In this document: in pieces, positions 33,096 to 42,218 of the stretch
Layout: each line of letters starts with the position of its first letter
Numbering within the stretch: position 1 is the first letter of the stretch
Origin: Desulfosporosinus shakirovi
GTDB taxonomy: Bacteria; Bacillota; Desulfitobacteriia; Desulfitobacteriales; Desulfitobacteriaceae
Assembly: GCF_020595055.1 (NCBI RefSeq)
Contig: NZ_JAJDOO010000010.1
Span: 1-64,000 of the forward strand
DNA: 64,000 bases
Reading direction: 5' to 3'
Position numbers and translations under genes: made by a program
The notes under the pieces: model-generated
Database searches by the model: none
Seen by the model: only the letters and a program-made list of their open reading frames with translations
What the model was told of the DNA's origin: nothing

Positions 33096-33905
33096 TTAAA
33101 TCTCCAGAAGATCTTTTAATGCTTTGACATAGGCTCGGCTCACCGGTACTTCAGACCGTTTTTCGTCATTTAATATTAGCGTGTACGCTCCATTAAACCA
33201 AGGGACCAGTTCATGTACAAAGCTTAAATTCACTAAGTAGCTTCGGTGAGGTCGAAAAAAAGGATAACTCGCTAATTTTTCTTCGAGTGTTTGTAGAGTG
33301 TACTTAGTTGAATACACTTTACTAGAGGTTTTGATAAAGACATCCCTGGTTTCACGATAGACATAGAGAATATCTTTAGGATCAATTAAAACGACGCTTT
33401 CTTCCCCTTGAACTGCAAGTTTTGAAATTTTTGGAGTCTGAAATCGGCCAGCCACCGTGGATACACTATCTTTGGCGATTTTTTTGAGAAGTTCCACCAG
33501 TGAATTATTGAGTGTTTCATTCTGCGAATCGAGTTTAGAGTCACCGACTCTTTGTCGAATTCGTTCAACTGTTTTTAAGACGCGTTCCTCATCAAAAGGC
33601 TTCAGCAGATAATCAATAGCATTGACTTCAAAGGCTTGAATGGCATGTTTATCATAAGCTGTTGCAAATACAATCATTAAAGCCGGATCTTCTTCAAGCA
33701 ATTTCCTGGCCAGGGTTAAGCCATCAAGATTGGGCATCTGGATATCTAAGAAGGCTACATCAGGCTTAAGAGTCAGGATTTTTTCTAAAGCTTCAGCGCC
33801 TTGAGTTGCCTCTCCCACAATCTTGATATCTTCGCATTGTTTTAAGAGATAAATCAATTCATCCCGAGCAAGTGGTTCATCATCAGCGATAACTACTGAA
33901 ATCAA
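33096..33905 (-). CDS. LytTR-family response regulator
   Basis: The receiver domain (residues 1-120) has the acidic pair DDE, phospho-acceptor Asp in VAFLDIQMPNLDG and Lys in YLLKPFDEERV. The C-terminal LytTR DNA-binding domain includes TLEEKLASYPFFRPHRSYLVNLSFV. It probably controls the adjacent cstA gene. The start is a TTG that overlaps the kinase stop by 4 nt and follows GGGAGGGGG. Confidence 0.92.
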   Translation of the reverse strand: MISVVIADDEPLARDELIYLLKQCEDIKIVGEATQGAEALEKILTLKPDVAFLDIQMPNLDGLTLARKLLEEDPALMIVFATAYDKHAIQAFEVNAIDYLLKPFDEERVLKTVERIRQRVGDSKLDSQNETLNNSLVELLKKIAKDSVSTVAGRFQTPKISKLAVQGEESVVLIDPKDILYVYRETRDVFIKTSSKVYSTKYTLQTLEEKLASYPFFRPHRSYLVNLSFVHELVPWFNGAYTLILNDEKRSEVPVSRAYVKALKDLLEI

Positions 33906-35659
33906 GCTATACCCCCTCCCTGCTGCAGTGGAATTTTAAACCAGATGCACGTTCCCCTCTCCAGTTCACTGTCAATATGCAGTTGGGCTTCCTCGCCAAA
34001 ATGGTACACCAGACGCTGGTTCACATTATATAGGGCCAGGCCTGTTCCTTCTTGAGATTCGATTTGAGTGTGGAGTAATTTTGAAATTCGTTCCGGGGAA
34101 ATTCCAATTCCGTTGTCCTTCACAGAAACCAGGGCACACCCTTCAACCTCTGTTACATGAATGATAATTTCGCCGTTTTTTTCAAGCCCTTTTAATCCAT
34201 GACGTATCCCGTTTTCGACGAGAGGTTGAAGGGTAAGTGGCGGTAGGAGAACATTTTCCAGCAAAGGATTGATCTCAAGTTTAACACTTAAACGTTCTGT
34301 GAAACGGGCTTGCTCGATATCAAGATAAGCAGAAGTATGGTCAAGTTCCTGCCTTAAAGTAATGAATTCGTAAAGAGAGGCGTTTAAGTTCTGTCTGAAA
34401 AAGTTTCCAAGTTGAATGAGAATTTTACGTGCCATATTGGGTTGAGTGCGGACGAGAGCGACAATAGTATTTAAGGAATTAAACAGAAAGTGTGGGTTAA
34501 TCTGAGCTTGGAGGGCTTTGATTTCAGCCTCTCGGATAAGTTGAGCATGATTCTGAGCGTCGACCACTTCAAGCTGATGGGAGAGAAGTTTACCTAAACC
34601 TTGAGCTACTTCTTCATCTACTGGTTTAATCTGTTTGGCATTTGAAAAATAGAATTTCAAAACCCCAATCACTTGATCTGATTTTTTTAAGGGCACAATG
34701 ATTGCCACCGCAAGTGGGCAGCCTTTTTGGGGACAGTGAATTTCAGCTAAGGATCTAGGTATGTACAGTTTTCCGGTTCTGAGTACTTGCTTTGTCGCAT
34801 CAGTCAAAACCGTATGTCCCGGCAAGTGATGATCATCCCCTAACCCTACATGGGAGAGAATCTTTTCATGATCTGTAATTGAGACGGCGGAAACACCTGT
34901 TGTTTTTAAAAGAAGCTTAGAAATTTGGGTTGCTGATTCTTCGGTAAGTCCTCTACTGAGATTGACCAACATTTGATCTGCAATATGGAGAACTTTTTGA
35001 GCTTGATTGGCTTCAATACGGTCCTCTTCGTGTATGACAGTCCGTATAATCACTACAAAAAGTGCGATTCCTAAGCTATTTGCCAGGACCATCGGAAGGG
35101 CAATAACTTGAACCAAAGCAACTGCACTTTCCCAAGGTTTAGCCATCAAAAGGATAATCAGCATTTGAGATGTCTCCGCAGCAACCCCTGTCATAAATGC
35201 TTTTGAGGTAGGGAGGATTCTACGATTCCCGATCTTAAGATAAACGAGGCCGGCAATTAAGCCTTCCGTCACTGTGGAAATCCCGCAAGCTAACCCAGTA
35301 AAGCCACCAAGGAGAGTTCTATGAATACCAGCGATCAGTCCTGCTCCAAGACCAACCCAAGGCCCCCCTAAAAGTCCGCCGATTACGACACCAACGACCC
35401 GCGAGTTCGCGAGAGCCTCTTCAAAGCCGATTGCTTCTACGCGGGGAATCCAAAGAAGAGAGTCCGTACTTGGCCGAATCGAAATCCCTGTATACGTGCC
35501 GACGATTCCGAATAACCCAAATACTAGCGAAAGCTGAATGATCGTCCAACGATCAAGCTTATGATCGATGAGGTTACGAAACGTCGTTAGCCGAGTTAGG
35601 ATAAAGGCGATGGCCACGATCAGCCCGATATGTTCAATCATTAGGAATAAGAGTTGCAC
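33902..35659 (-). CDS. LytS/BtsS-type sensor histidine kinase
   Basis: This 585-residue protein has an N-terminal 5TM_5TMR_LYT membrane domain (GGLLGGPWVGLGAGLIAG, GISTVTEGLIAGLVY), then a GAF-like domain (residues about 230-360, with HCPQKGCPLAVAIIVPL). The His_kinase domain follows, with ALQAQINPHFLFNSLNTI (phospho-His in NPHFLFN), and then the ATPase region LVENGIRHGLKG and DNGIGIS. It senses an external or membrane signal, pyruvate in BtsS, and phosphorylates the LytTR regulator. GTG start with AGGAG upstream. Confidence 0.92.
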   Translation of the reverse strand: MQLLFLMIEHIGLIVAIAFILTRLTTFRNLIDHKLDRWTIIQLSLVFGLFGIVGTYTGISIRPSTDSLLWIPRVEAIGFEEALANSRVVGVVIGGLLGGPWVGLGAGLIAGIHRTLLGGFTGLACGISTVTEGLIAGLVYLKIGNRRILPTSKAFMTGVAAETSQMLIILLMAKPWESAVALVQVIALPMVLANSLGIALFVVIIRTVIHEEDRIEANQAQKVLHIADQMLVNLSRGLTEESATQISKLLLKTTGVSAVSITDHEKILSHVGLGDDHHLPGHTVLTDATKQVLRTGKLYIPRSLAEIHCPQKGCPLAVAIIVPLKKSDQVIGVLKFYFSNAKQIKPVDEEVAQGLGKLLSHQLEVVDAQNHAQLIREAEIKALQAQINPHFLFNSLNTIVALVRTQPNMARKILIQLGNFFRQNLNASLYEFITLRQELDHTSAYLDIEQARFTERLSVKLEINPLLENVLLPPLTLQPLVENGIRHGLKGLEKNGEIIIHVTEVEGCALVSVKDNGIGISPERISKLLHTQIESQEGTGLALYNVNQRLVYHFGEEAQLHIDSELERGTCIWFKIPLQQGGGIA

Positions 35660-35772
35660 AGTTAGGAGGCTCCTTTACATTTTATCCATTTTTAAGCTAT
35701 CACTTCTGAATTGCAATTTCAATTGATCAATTCAGAGAATTCAACCTCTTCAAGTGGGTGTTCCTTATTATA

Positions 35773-36768
35773 CTAGCTCTTCATTCCAACCCCGAAAATG
35801 CCCACTCCACATTTTGGGCAACACCCTTGATTCAAACAATTAAGCAAGACAGGTTCGCGTCGAATCACACCCTCACCGCACTGAGGACAAAACGTCGTAC
35901 TGCCGCCTCTAATATTTCCCAAATATACATAAGGAAGATGTTCTTTGGCAATATCCCATGCTCGCTCCAAGGTCTTTCGCTCTGTAGGCGGAACCGTGAG
36001 TCGATAAGCCGGATGGTAGGCACTCAAATGCCAGGCCAGCGGAACATTAAGCTGGCGCAGCCAACGAGCCAATTCGGTCAGCTCTTGAGGACTGTCATTT
36101 GCCCCTTGAATAATGAGTGTTGTAATTTCCAGATGAACCCTGCCGGCCAAACGCTCAACATTATCTAATACCCAAGCCAGTTTGCTTCCACAATAGTGGT
36201 GATAAAAATCCTCTGAGAATGCTTTTATATCAATATTCACCGCATCCAACCATGGAATCAGCTCCTCGAGAAAGCGCGGAGAAATAGTTCCGTTACTAAC
36301 TAAAACTACCTTCCCTCCTTGTGCTCGTACAAGGGGGGCGGTATCTCGGATCATCTCAAACCACACGCTCGGCTCTGAATATGTAAAACACAGCCCTAAT
36401 GATTCTTTTTCCTGCAAAGAAAGCTCTGCCAGCTCCGGAGGAGTGACCTTTCTTCCAACTTTATGTTGTTGGGAGATCTCGTGATTTTGACAAAAGGAAC
36501 AGCTTAGGTTGCAGCCAAAACCCCCAACAGAGACAATCCAAGAACCGGGATAAAAATGATAAAGGGGTTTTTTCTCAATCGGATCCATATTCCAGGCCGC
36601 CACTTCACCATATGTTTTAGATACAACCTCTCCTTCTCGATTTTCCCTGACATGACACCGCCCTGACTGACCATGTCGCAATTGACAACGTTGGGGACAC
36701 AGCAGACAACTCGCATTATAGGATTCCGTATGCTCCTTAATCATCTCATGTTGCTTTTCATTATTCAT
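35773..36768 (-). CDS. amrS: AmmeMemoRadiSam system radical SAM enzyme
   Basis: The start at 36768 (MNNEKQHEMIK) overlaps the stop of the upstream partner gene. The 331-residue product has an N-terminal CLLCPQRC segment with CHV, the radical SAM motif CNLSCSFCQN, then LCFTYSEPSVWFEMI. A C-terminal Cys set follows (FCPQCGEGV and CCPKCGVGIFG). This is the PflA-like enzyme of the widespread three-part AmmeMemoRadiSam set, whose reaction was long unknown. The partner gene encodes both other parts fused. Confidence 0.88.
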   Translation of the reverse strand: MNNEKQHEMIKEHTESYNASCLLCPQRCQLRHGQSGRCHVRENREGEVVSKTYGEVAAWNMDPIEKKPLYHFYPGSWIVSVGGFGCNLSCSFCQNHEISQQHKVGRKVTPPELAELSLQEKESLGLCFTYSEPSVWFEMIRDTAPLVRAQGGKVVLVSNGTISPRFLEELIPWLDAVNIDIKAFSEDFYHHYCGSKLAWVLDNVERLAGRVHLEITTLIIQGANDSPQELTELARWLRQLNVPLAWHLSAYHPAYRLTVPPTERKTLERAWDIAKEHLPYVYLGNIRGGSTTFCPQCGEGVIRREPVLLNCLNQGCCPKCGVGIFGVGMKS

Positions 36769-38023
36769 AATGCCTCTTAACCTCAAAGCGCCAAAGTTCA
36801 ACCGGATCTCCTGCTGGAATCCCCGCCTTTTGTTTAGCAATATTAATTTGATCCGAAACCGTATCAACCCCTTCTAAATGGGGGAGTAAAAGTCCGCTTC
36901 TGCCACCTTGGCGAACAACAACACCATACTTCCAAGGATCCAACCCTTCAGGTCCTGATATTTTCTCAAGTTCCCCCAGAACATCTACCGTGAAACTTAT
37001 GGTATCTAATTCCTCGCTTTGAACAGGACGAAAACGTGGATCTTGGGTTCCGGCAGCAATGGCATTATGTTGAATTTCTAACGCTAGATTTTCCTGCCAG
37101 GGCTCAGTGGTTCCAATACATCCCCGTAAATTTCCGCCTTGTTTTAGCGTGACAAAACACCCCCTCCGTCCAGTCAACTCGTTGGACATGTAGCTTAAGT
37201 CCAATAGCTCAGAGTTCCTCCCTTTTAAATAGGAAGTTAGACAACGTCGCGCCCACCGTGGCAAAGGTGAAGAATGATATAAATCTGCTACCAGATATCC
37301 TACCCCAAACGGTCCTTCATAAGAAAGCACTTCAGGTGCTCCCTCTTTAGCAGCCAGCGCCAAGCGGAGACTCCGATACCCACATTCCCCGGCTTTGTCC
37401 ATGAGAGCTTCCGACAAATTGTCTATTTTCTTAGAATCCCTCTGAAGAGTATTTACCACGAATTGGTCAAATTCAGGTCCTGCAGGATCAAAGCCATAGG
37501 GTCCATCCTCTTTCAAGCGATGGGAGAGGTCCCCACTAGCCACAATAGCATAACGTCCGGGTAAATCCTCGAGGATTTGTCCTATACGCTCACCATACTC
37601 TTCCGGTCGTTCTAAGGGCATTCCTAAGAGAACAACCTTTCCTTTCCACCCTGCTTTTTGCAAGAAATAGAGGGGCACAAATGCGCCATGATCGATAGAA
37701 CCCTGTATCGGAACAACTCCCGAGAGATTTTGAAATTGTGCCATAACCACTAGATCATTCTCAAAGGACAGACTGACCTGAGCTGCCCCAAACTGAGCAA
37801 AACTCCCTTGCATAATATTATCCACTGCGAGAGTCATTCCATCTTTAATAAGCGGGGCATGGGGTGAAACCAGGATGACCGTCTCAACCTCCGCTTGAGC
37901 TATGCGCCGTGCGACTTCCTGATAGGCGTCTAAGCTCGCTTGACATTTACGTTCCTCTCCCCGACCCACCTCTGGAATTAGGAGGGGCGGGTGCGGAACA
38001 AATATTGTATAAATTAAACTCAT
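36761..38023 (-). CDS. AmmeMemoRadiSam system fused Memo/LigB-like plus AMMECR1 protein
   Basis: Residues 1 to about 260 are a MEMO/LigB-type domain: VPHPPLLIPEVGRGEE with metal His, VSPHAPLIKDGMTL, IDHGAFVPLYFL and VASGDLSHRLKEDGPYGFD. Residues about 265-420 are AMMECR1: GCFVTLKQGGNLRGCIGTTEPW and HNAIAAGTQDPRFRPVQSEEL. The two domains are separate proteins in many organisms. The ATG at 38023 with AAGGAAG upstream is preferred over a GTG at 38032. The radical SAM gene follows with overlap, and the products likely act together. Confidence 0.88.
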   Translation of the reverse strand: MSLIYTIFVPHPPLLIPEVGRGEERKCQASLDAYQEVARRIAQAEVETVILVSPHAPLIKDGMTLAVDNIMQGSFAQFGAAQVSLSFENDLVVMAQFQNLSGVVPIQGSIDHGAFVPLYFLQKAGWKGKVVLLGMPLERPEEYGERIGQILEDLPGRYAIVASGDLSHRLKEDGPYGFDPAGPEFDQFVVNTLQRDSKKIDNLSEALMDKAGECGYRSLRLALAAKEGAPEVLSYEGPFGVGYLVADLYHSSPLPRWARRCLTSYLKGRNSELLDLSYMSNELTGRRGCFVTLKQGGNLRGCIGTTEPWQENLALEIQHNAIAAGTQDPRFRPVQSEELDTISFTVDVLGELEKISGPEGLDPWKYGVVVRQGGRSGLLLPHLEGVDTVSDQINIAKQKAGIPAGDPVELWRFEVKRHYE

Positions 38024-38405
38024 GATAAACACTTCCTTTTTGAAATATCATTTATATCTTAATACAAAACACTGCTTTTCACTTTGTGTTCTTGCCTGGT
38101 TTACAAATATCCTGCTTATAATCATTTGTTCATATTCAATAACCAGGGTTCTCCTTTTACAACTCTAAAATACTAACTCAAATTCCTCCTTAATTTACAA
38201 CCTGGAGTTTTTGAACTCCTGGTCTTCTTGATGACGTTGATAAAATCCGACTAACCGGGCAAAACTAACCTAAAGTATTCCTCTGCTACCTAAAATCCCA
38301 ATATCTTGCTTGATTTATTCTTATAAAGTCAGGTATACTTAAATTTAGTTGTGTCCTCAAAAGAGCTTTTCGCTAATACATAACAACTTCAGGAGGTAGA
38401 TCACT

Positions 38406-38786
38406 ATGAACAAACAAACTCTCAATACTCAGAATGCACCTGCGGCTATCGGACCCTATTCTCAAGGGGTTAAAGTAGGAAACTTGATTTTCACATCCGG
38501 ACAACTTCCTATAAACACCCAAAGCGGAGAATTGGTGGCTGATATTGAAGGAGCTACTAAACAATCCTTAGATAATGTCAAGGCGATTTTGGAGTCCTCC
38601 GGTTCTTCTATGGACAAAATCGTTAAAACTGTGGTCTTTCTAAGAGATATGAATGACTTTGCTGCCATGAATACCGTATATGCCACCTACTTCCCCAATA
38701 ATCCACCAGCCCGATCCGCTGTACAAGTAGCTCGGTTGCCTAAAGACGCTATTGTAGAAATTGAAGCGATTGCTCTCACTGAATAA
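38406..38786 (+). CDS. ridA: RidA family enamine/imine deaminase
   Basis: The 126-residue protein has the full YjgF/RidA pattern: NAPAAIGPYSQGVKVGNLIFTSGQ, the Arg motif near the end PPARSAVQVARLPKDAIVEIEAIA. It forms a trimer that hydrolyses reactive 2-aminoacrylate and related imines from PLP enzymes. AGGAGG precedes the ATG. It is on the plus strand, between two minus-strand units. Confidence 0.93.
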   Translation: MNKQTLNTQNAPAAIGPYSQGVKVGNLIFTSGQLPINTQSGELVADIEGATKQSLDNVKAILESSGSSMDKIVKTVVFLRDMNDFAAMNTVYATYFPNNPPARSAVQVARLPKDAIVEIEAIALTE

Positions 38787-38792
38787 GTAAAA

Positions 38793-38840
38793 CCCAAAAG
38801 GATCCATGAAAACTAATTTTAGTTCATGGATCCTTTTGGG
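38793..38840. terminator. Convergent terminator between ridA and the chemotaxis receptor gene
   Basis: CCCAAAAGGATCCATGAA (38793-38810) pairs exactly with 38823-38840, and further AACT/AGTT pairing can close the loop. It lies between the 3' ends of two convergent genes. Confidence 0.8.
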
Positions 38841-38884
38841 CTTTAACTAAGAATTCACTCAGCCTGTTTAATCCAACCCGTCGG

Positions 38885-39694
38885 TTACCTACGGGTACCT
38901 ATCTCCACAAGCTTTTCAGCTAAACTAGCTATCTGTCCAAGGGCTAATGACAGCTCGGCAGCCGCAGAAGCTTGAGACTCTGTAACTGTACCCAGTTGAT
39001 TTATCCCTTCAATCAAATTAAGGACGGAATTTTGAACAGTGTTTAAGTCCATCTCAATTTCTGTTGTCGATACTCTGGTGGATTGGGAAAGCTTCCGGAC
39101 TTCATCAGCGACAACTGCAAACCCTCGACCGAATTCGCCAGCCCTAGCTGCCTCAATAGATGCGTTCAGCCCCAGAACATTTGTCCGCATAGAAATCTTA
39201 TGAATTTCATCCTTCACTATACCTGTATGTTCAATTTCCTGAAGAACACGGGTAGTCTCAGTTTCCATATTTCTGACCGTTGCCGCAAGTTCCTCAGACG
39301 AAGCGGACAAGTTTTCAGCAGAGGCAGATATTTGCTCTACTGATGCTAAAATATCCTGACCTGAGTCGATCAATGTATCATACTTAGCAACTGAAATGTC
39401 AATCATTGCACACCCGACCACACTGCCGTTTTCTTTGATCGGGTAACCTATTCCCACGTAGGCAATTCCCAATACCTCTTTAGGTACACGCCTTATAATA
39501 CGCTCTCCTGTACGAATGGCTTCTTCTGATATTCCACCTTTAGGCAGAGGATCACCCACTTCAATTTTCATGTTCAGGTTAGGACTCGGATACCAGGCTA
39601 ACACTTTCTCTGTATCTAGAATACATACCGCTACTTCCTCATCAAAGAGTTGTGGTAACTCCCTGGCAACTTCTAAAAAGGCCTCTAGTTTCAC
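38885..39694 (-). CDS. Soluble methyl-accepting chemotaxis-type receptor
   Basis: The 269-residue protein lacks any membrane segment. Residues 1-110 are a small sensor domain ([39 protein letters not shown]), found in many short Firmicute receptors. Residues 120-260 are a short MCP signalling helix pair with the hairpin tip [40 protein letters not shown]. It should couple a cytoplasmic signal to CheA. GTG start after GGGTG. Confidence 0.88.
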   Translation of the reverse strand: MKLEAFLEVARELPQLFDEEVAVCILDTEKVLAWYPSPNLNMKIEVGDPLPKGGISEEAIRTGERIIRRVPKEVLGIAYVGIGYPIKENGSVVGCAMIDISVAKYDTLIDSGQDILASVEQISASAENLSASSEELAATVRNMETETTRVLQEIEHTGIVKDEIHKISMRTNVLGLNASIEAARAGEFGRGFAVVADEVRKLSQSTRVSTTEIEMDLNTVQNSVLNLIEGINQLGTVTESQASAAAELSLALGQIASLAEKLVEIGTRR

Positions 39695-39985
39695 TTAATT
39701 CACCCTCTCAATTCTCTTCTCACTCACTTCACACTTTATACTTAAGAGTTCAAAGCTGGACTCAAATTTACAACTTAATCTAAATGTTGCTCAATCCTGG
39801 AAGCACTTTCTTAGTTCGTCGTTATTGTTGTAGGGATTCCTGTAATAAACTTTAAGAGGGAATCTCTTCTGTTGATTCAATGGTGAACTTTGTCCAACTC
39901 AACAAATAACCTAAAAAGACTGATGCATGGATCTATTCGTAATTACAAATAGTGCACTCCTTTTTAATATGTAATTAATCCACAT

Positions 39986-40023
39986 AAATTGTTTTTGAGG
40001 GTAAACACCCTCAAAAACAATTT
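39986..40023. repeat. 17-bp perfect palindrome downstream of the nicotinate cluster
   Basis: AAATTGTTTTTGAGGGT (39986-40002) pairs with 40007-40023 around a 4-nt loop. It lies about 60 nt past the last gene of the nicotinate cluster, where a terminator belongs, but the T and A runs are inside the stem and in the reverse order of a usual terminator. The gap 39695-40083 holds no gene that I can support. Confidence 0.7.
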
Positions 40024-40083
40024 AATGGGGTCCGGATAGCTTTGGGGTATAGGCATAAATGATGCCTAGGTCTCTATGTTAAA

Positions 40084-41121
40084 CTAAACATCTAATTTCA
40101 TATCTCCAAACTTAATCCAACCTTTTTTCCGCATAAACTCCGCAATAGCCAGAGTTAGAATAGCCGGTAAAACGAAGTGTAATAAGCCAATTTTGAATAA
40201 AACACCAGCGCTCATTCCCATTGCTGAGATTGTGCCAAACTGTCCGACTAACCCTGCGGTGCCCATGCCAGCACCGGCAGGGATGTTCGACATTGGCAAG
40301 ATAGTGGTAGCTAAAGGACCTAAGATTGCACTGGCTAATGTAGCAGGTATCCATATTAACGGGTTCCTAACAATATTAGGTACTTGGAGCATAGATGTTC
40401 CCAGCCCTTGGGAAACTAAACCACCCCAGCCGTTTTCCCGATAGCTCGCTACTGCAAAGCCGACCATTTGTGTAGCACAACCAACGGTTGCGGCCCCTGC
40501 GGCTGGACCTCCGAGAACAAGCATCATCGCTAAAGCGGCACTACTAATCGGCAAGGTTAAAATCATACCCATAAGTACGGACACCAACACACCCATCGGA
40601 ATTGGGGCAAGCTCTGTCGCCATCATAATGACAGCTCCCAACCACTTCATGAATTCTGCTAAAGGTGGTCCAATGAAGGTCCCAGCAGCGACCCCCAGCA
40701 AAATAGTAACAGCAGGAGTTACAATAATATCCACCTTTGTCTCTTTGGAAACCAATTTTCCGAATTCAGCCCCTACAACAGCTGCTACGAAGGCACCGAC
40801 GGGTCCTCCAACTGCAGCACCTGCCATACCTGTAATCGTTGAAGAGAACAATACGAGTGGAGGAGCTCCAAGGCCGAAGGCCACAGCTACACCGATGGCT
40901 GGCCCCATCATTGCCATAGCCTGTTTCCCAAAATCAATGAGTAATTGTACGCCAAGCTGCTCTCCAATCACTTTAAGAATAAGTCCTACGATAAGACTGG
41001 AGAATAAACCTAAAGCCATTGCACCTAAGGCATCAACCCCATACCTTTTTACAGAGAATATTATGTTTTTGCGTTGTAAAAAGCTAACCTTTTCTTCTTG
41101 ATTTACTAGATTTTCAGTCAT
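40084..41121 (-). CDS. PTS EIIC-like integral membrane protein, probable transporter of the nicotinate cluster
   Basis: The 345-residue protein has about ten hydrophobic segments rich in Gly/Ala (GAPPLVLFSSTITGMAGAAVGGPVGAF, GGPAAGAATVGCATQMVGFA), typical of PTS_EIIC_2 (PF13303). No EIIA or EIIB gene is near, so sugar phosphorylation is unlikely. As the last gene in line with the nicotinate pathway it is a candidate for nicotinate uptake or product export. That role is inferred from place alone. GGAGG precedes the ATG. Confidence 0.72.
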   Translation of the reverse strand: MTENLVNQEEKVSFLQRKNIIFSVKRYGVDALGAMALGLFSSLIVGLILKVIGEQLGVQLLIDFGKQAMAMMGPAIGVAVAFGLGAPPLVLFSSTITGMAGAAVGGPVGAFVAAVVGAEFGKLVSKETKVDIIVTPAVTILLGVAAGTFIGPPLAEFMKWLGAVIMMATELAPIPMGVLVSVLMGMILTLPISSAALAMMLVLGGPAAGAATVGCATQMVGFAVASYRENGWGGLVSQGLGTSMLQVPNIVRNPLIWIPATLASAILGPLATTILPMSNIPAGAGMGTAGLVGQFGTISAMGMSAGVLFKIGLLHFVLPAILTLAIAEFMRKKGWIKFGDMKLDV

Positions 41122-41338
41122 TTTTTCTACCTCCTAATTCGTTTACTAGACAACTATATTTGATTGAGTAAAGGCGAAATTAGCCCAGATATGATGGATA
41201 TGTTAATGACTTCAAAAGCCAGTAGCGTGGTTGATAAAATAGCCCTAGTCGCTATTTACAGTGGATAAAGGCTCCATTCCCAGAAAATCAGACATGCAAA
41301 TGTTGTTTTTAAGGAATGAAGCCTCTTTAGAATAGATC

Positions 41339-42205
41339 TTAACCTATCACATATTTATCTTCTAACTCACGAATTTCCGTCAGACCAATTAGCTCATTAA
41401 ATTCTGGAAATGAAATCATTTCCGATATTAAGCTTTCAGTCGTACCTGTCTTCATAAGTTCTTCCATTAAATTCTTCATAGCTTGTGCTGCCATGTAGGT
41501 CGAAGCCGTCGGGAAGATGACCATATTATATCCTAAATTTTCCAATTCTTGTGCTGGTAAAAGAGGGGTTCGTCCACCCTCTACCATATTTGCTAAAACC
41601 GGAACGTTAAAGCCAGCTGTGATTCTCTTCATCTCATCAATCGATTCTGGTGATTCAACAAAAATTATATCTGCCCCGGCTTCTTCATAAGCTTTAGCAC
41701 GGTGAATAGCCTCGTCAATTCCATGAATAGTTCGGGCATCCGTTCGGGCAATGATCACGAAATCAGGATTATTCCTCGCTTCGACAGCCGCCCTGATTTT
41801 GCCCACCATTTCTTTCATTGGAATAACTTGACGCCCCGTCATGTGTCCACACTTCTTAGGTGCCAATTGGTCTTCCAATTGTATAGCAGCTACCCCAACC
41901 ATTTCATATTGACCCACGGTTCTCATAACATTAATAGCATTTCCAAATCCCGTGTCCCCGTCGGCTATTACCGGAATATCTACAGCGCTGGCAAAATTGT
42001 TTGCCCTAGCTAACATCTCAGTCATGGTCATTAATCCAACATCCGCTGTCCCCAAATGACTTGCCGCTTGGCCATAGCCTGTCATGTAAACGGCCTGGAA
42101 ACCAGCTTTTTCAATGATCTTTGCTGTTAAGACATCATGTGCCCCAGGGGCCACTAAAATTTTCTTATCAGCCAATAGACTCCTTAACACTTTACCCTTA
42201 TTCAT
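41339..42205 (-). CDS. dml: 2,3-dimethylmalate lyase
   Basis: This 288-residue enzyme is of the isocitrate lyase/PEP mutase superfamily. It keeps the catalytic loop KKCGH (117-121, Cys119), the Mg-binding ADGDTGFGN (81-89) and IIARTDAR. In Eubacterium barkeri Dml splits (2R,3S)-2,3-dimethylmalate into pyruvate and propionate, the last step of nicotinate fermentation. Methylisocitrate lyase is the close alternative by sequence; the surrounding genes decide for Dml. AAGGAG precedes the ATG. Confidence 0.88.
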   Translation of the reverse strand: MNKGKVLRSLLADKKILVAPGAHDVLTAKIIEKAGFQAVYMTGYGQAASHLGTADVGLMTMTEMLARANNFASAVDIPVIADGDTGFGNAINVMRTVGQYEMVGVAAIQLEDQLAPKKCGHMTGRQVIPMKEMVGKIRAAVEARNNPDFVIIARTDARTIHGIDEAIHRAKAYEEAGADIIFVESPESIDEMKRITAGFNVPVLANMVEGGRTPLLPAQELENLGYNMVIFPTASTYMAAQAMKNLMEELMKTGTTESLISEMISFPEFNELIGLTEIRELEDKYVIG

Positions 42206-42218
42206 GATGATTAGCTCC

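Noticed and set aside
40628-41101. 157-codon plus-strand frame antisense to the EIIC-like gene
   Set aside because: It is rich in Ala/Pro/Thr as expected from the complement of Gly/Ala codons and has no ribosome-binding site.
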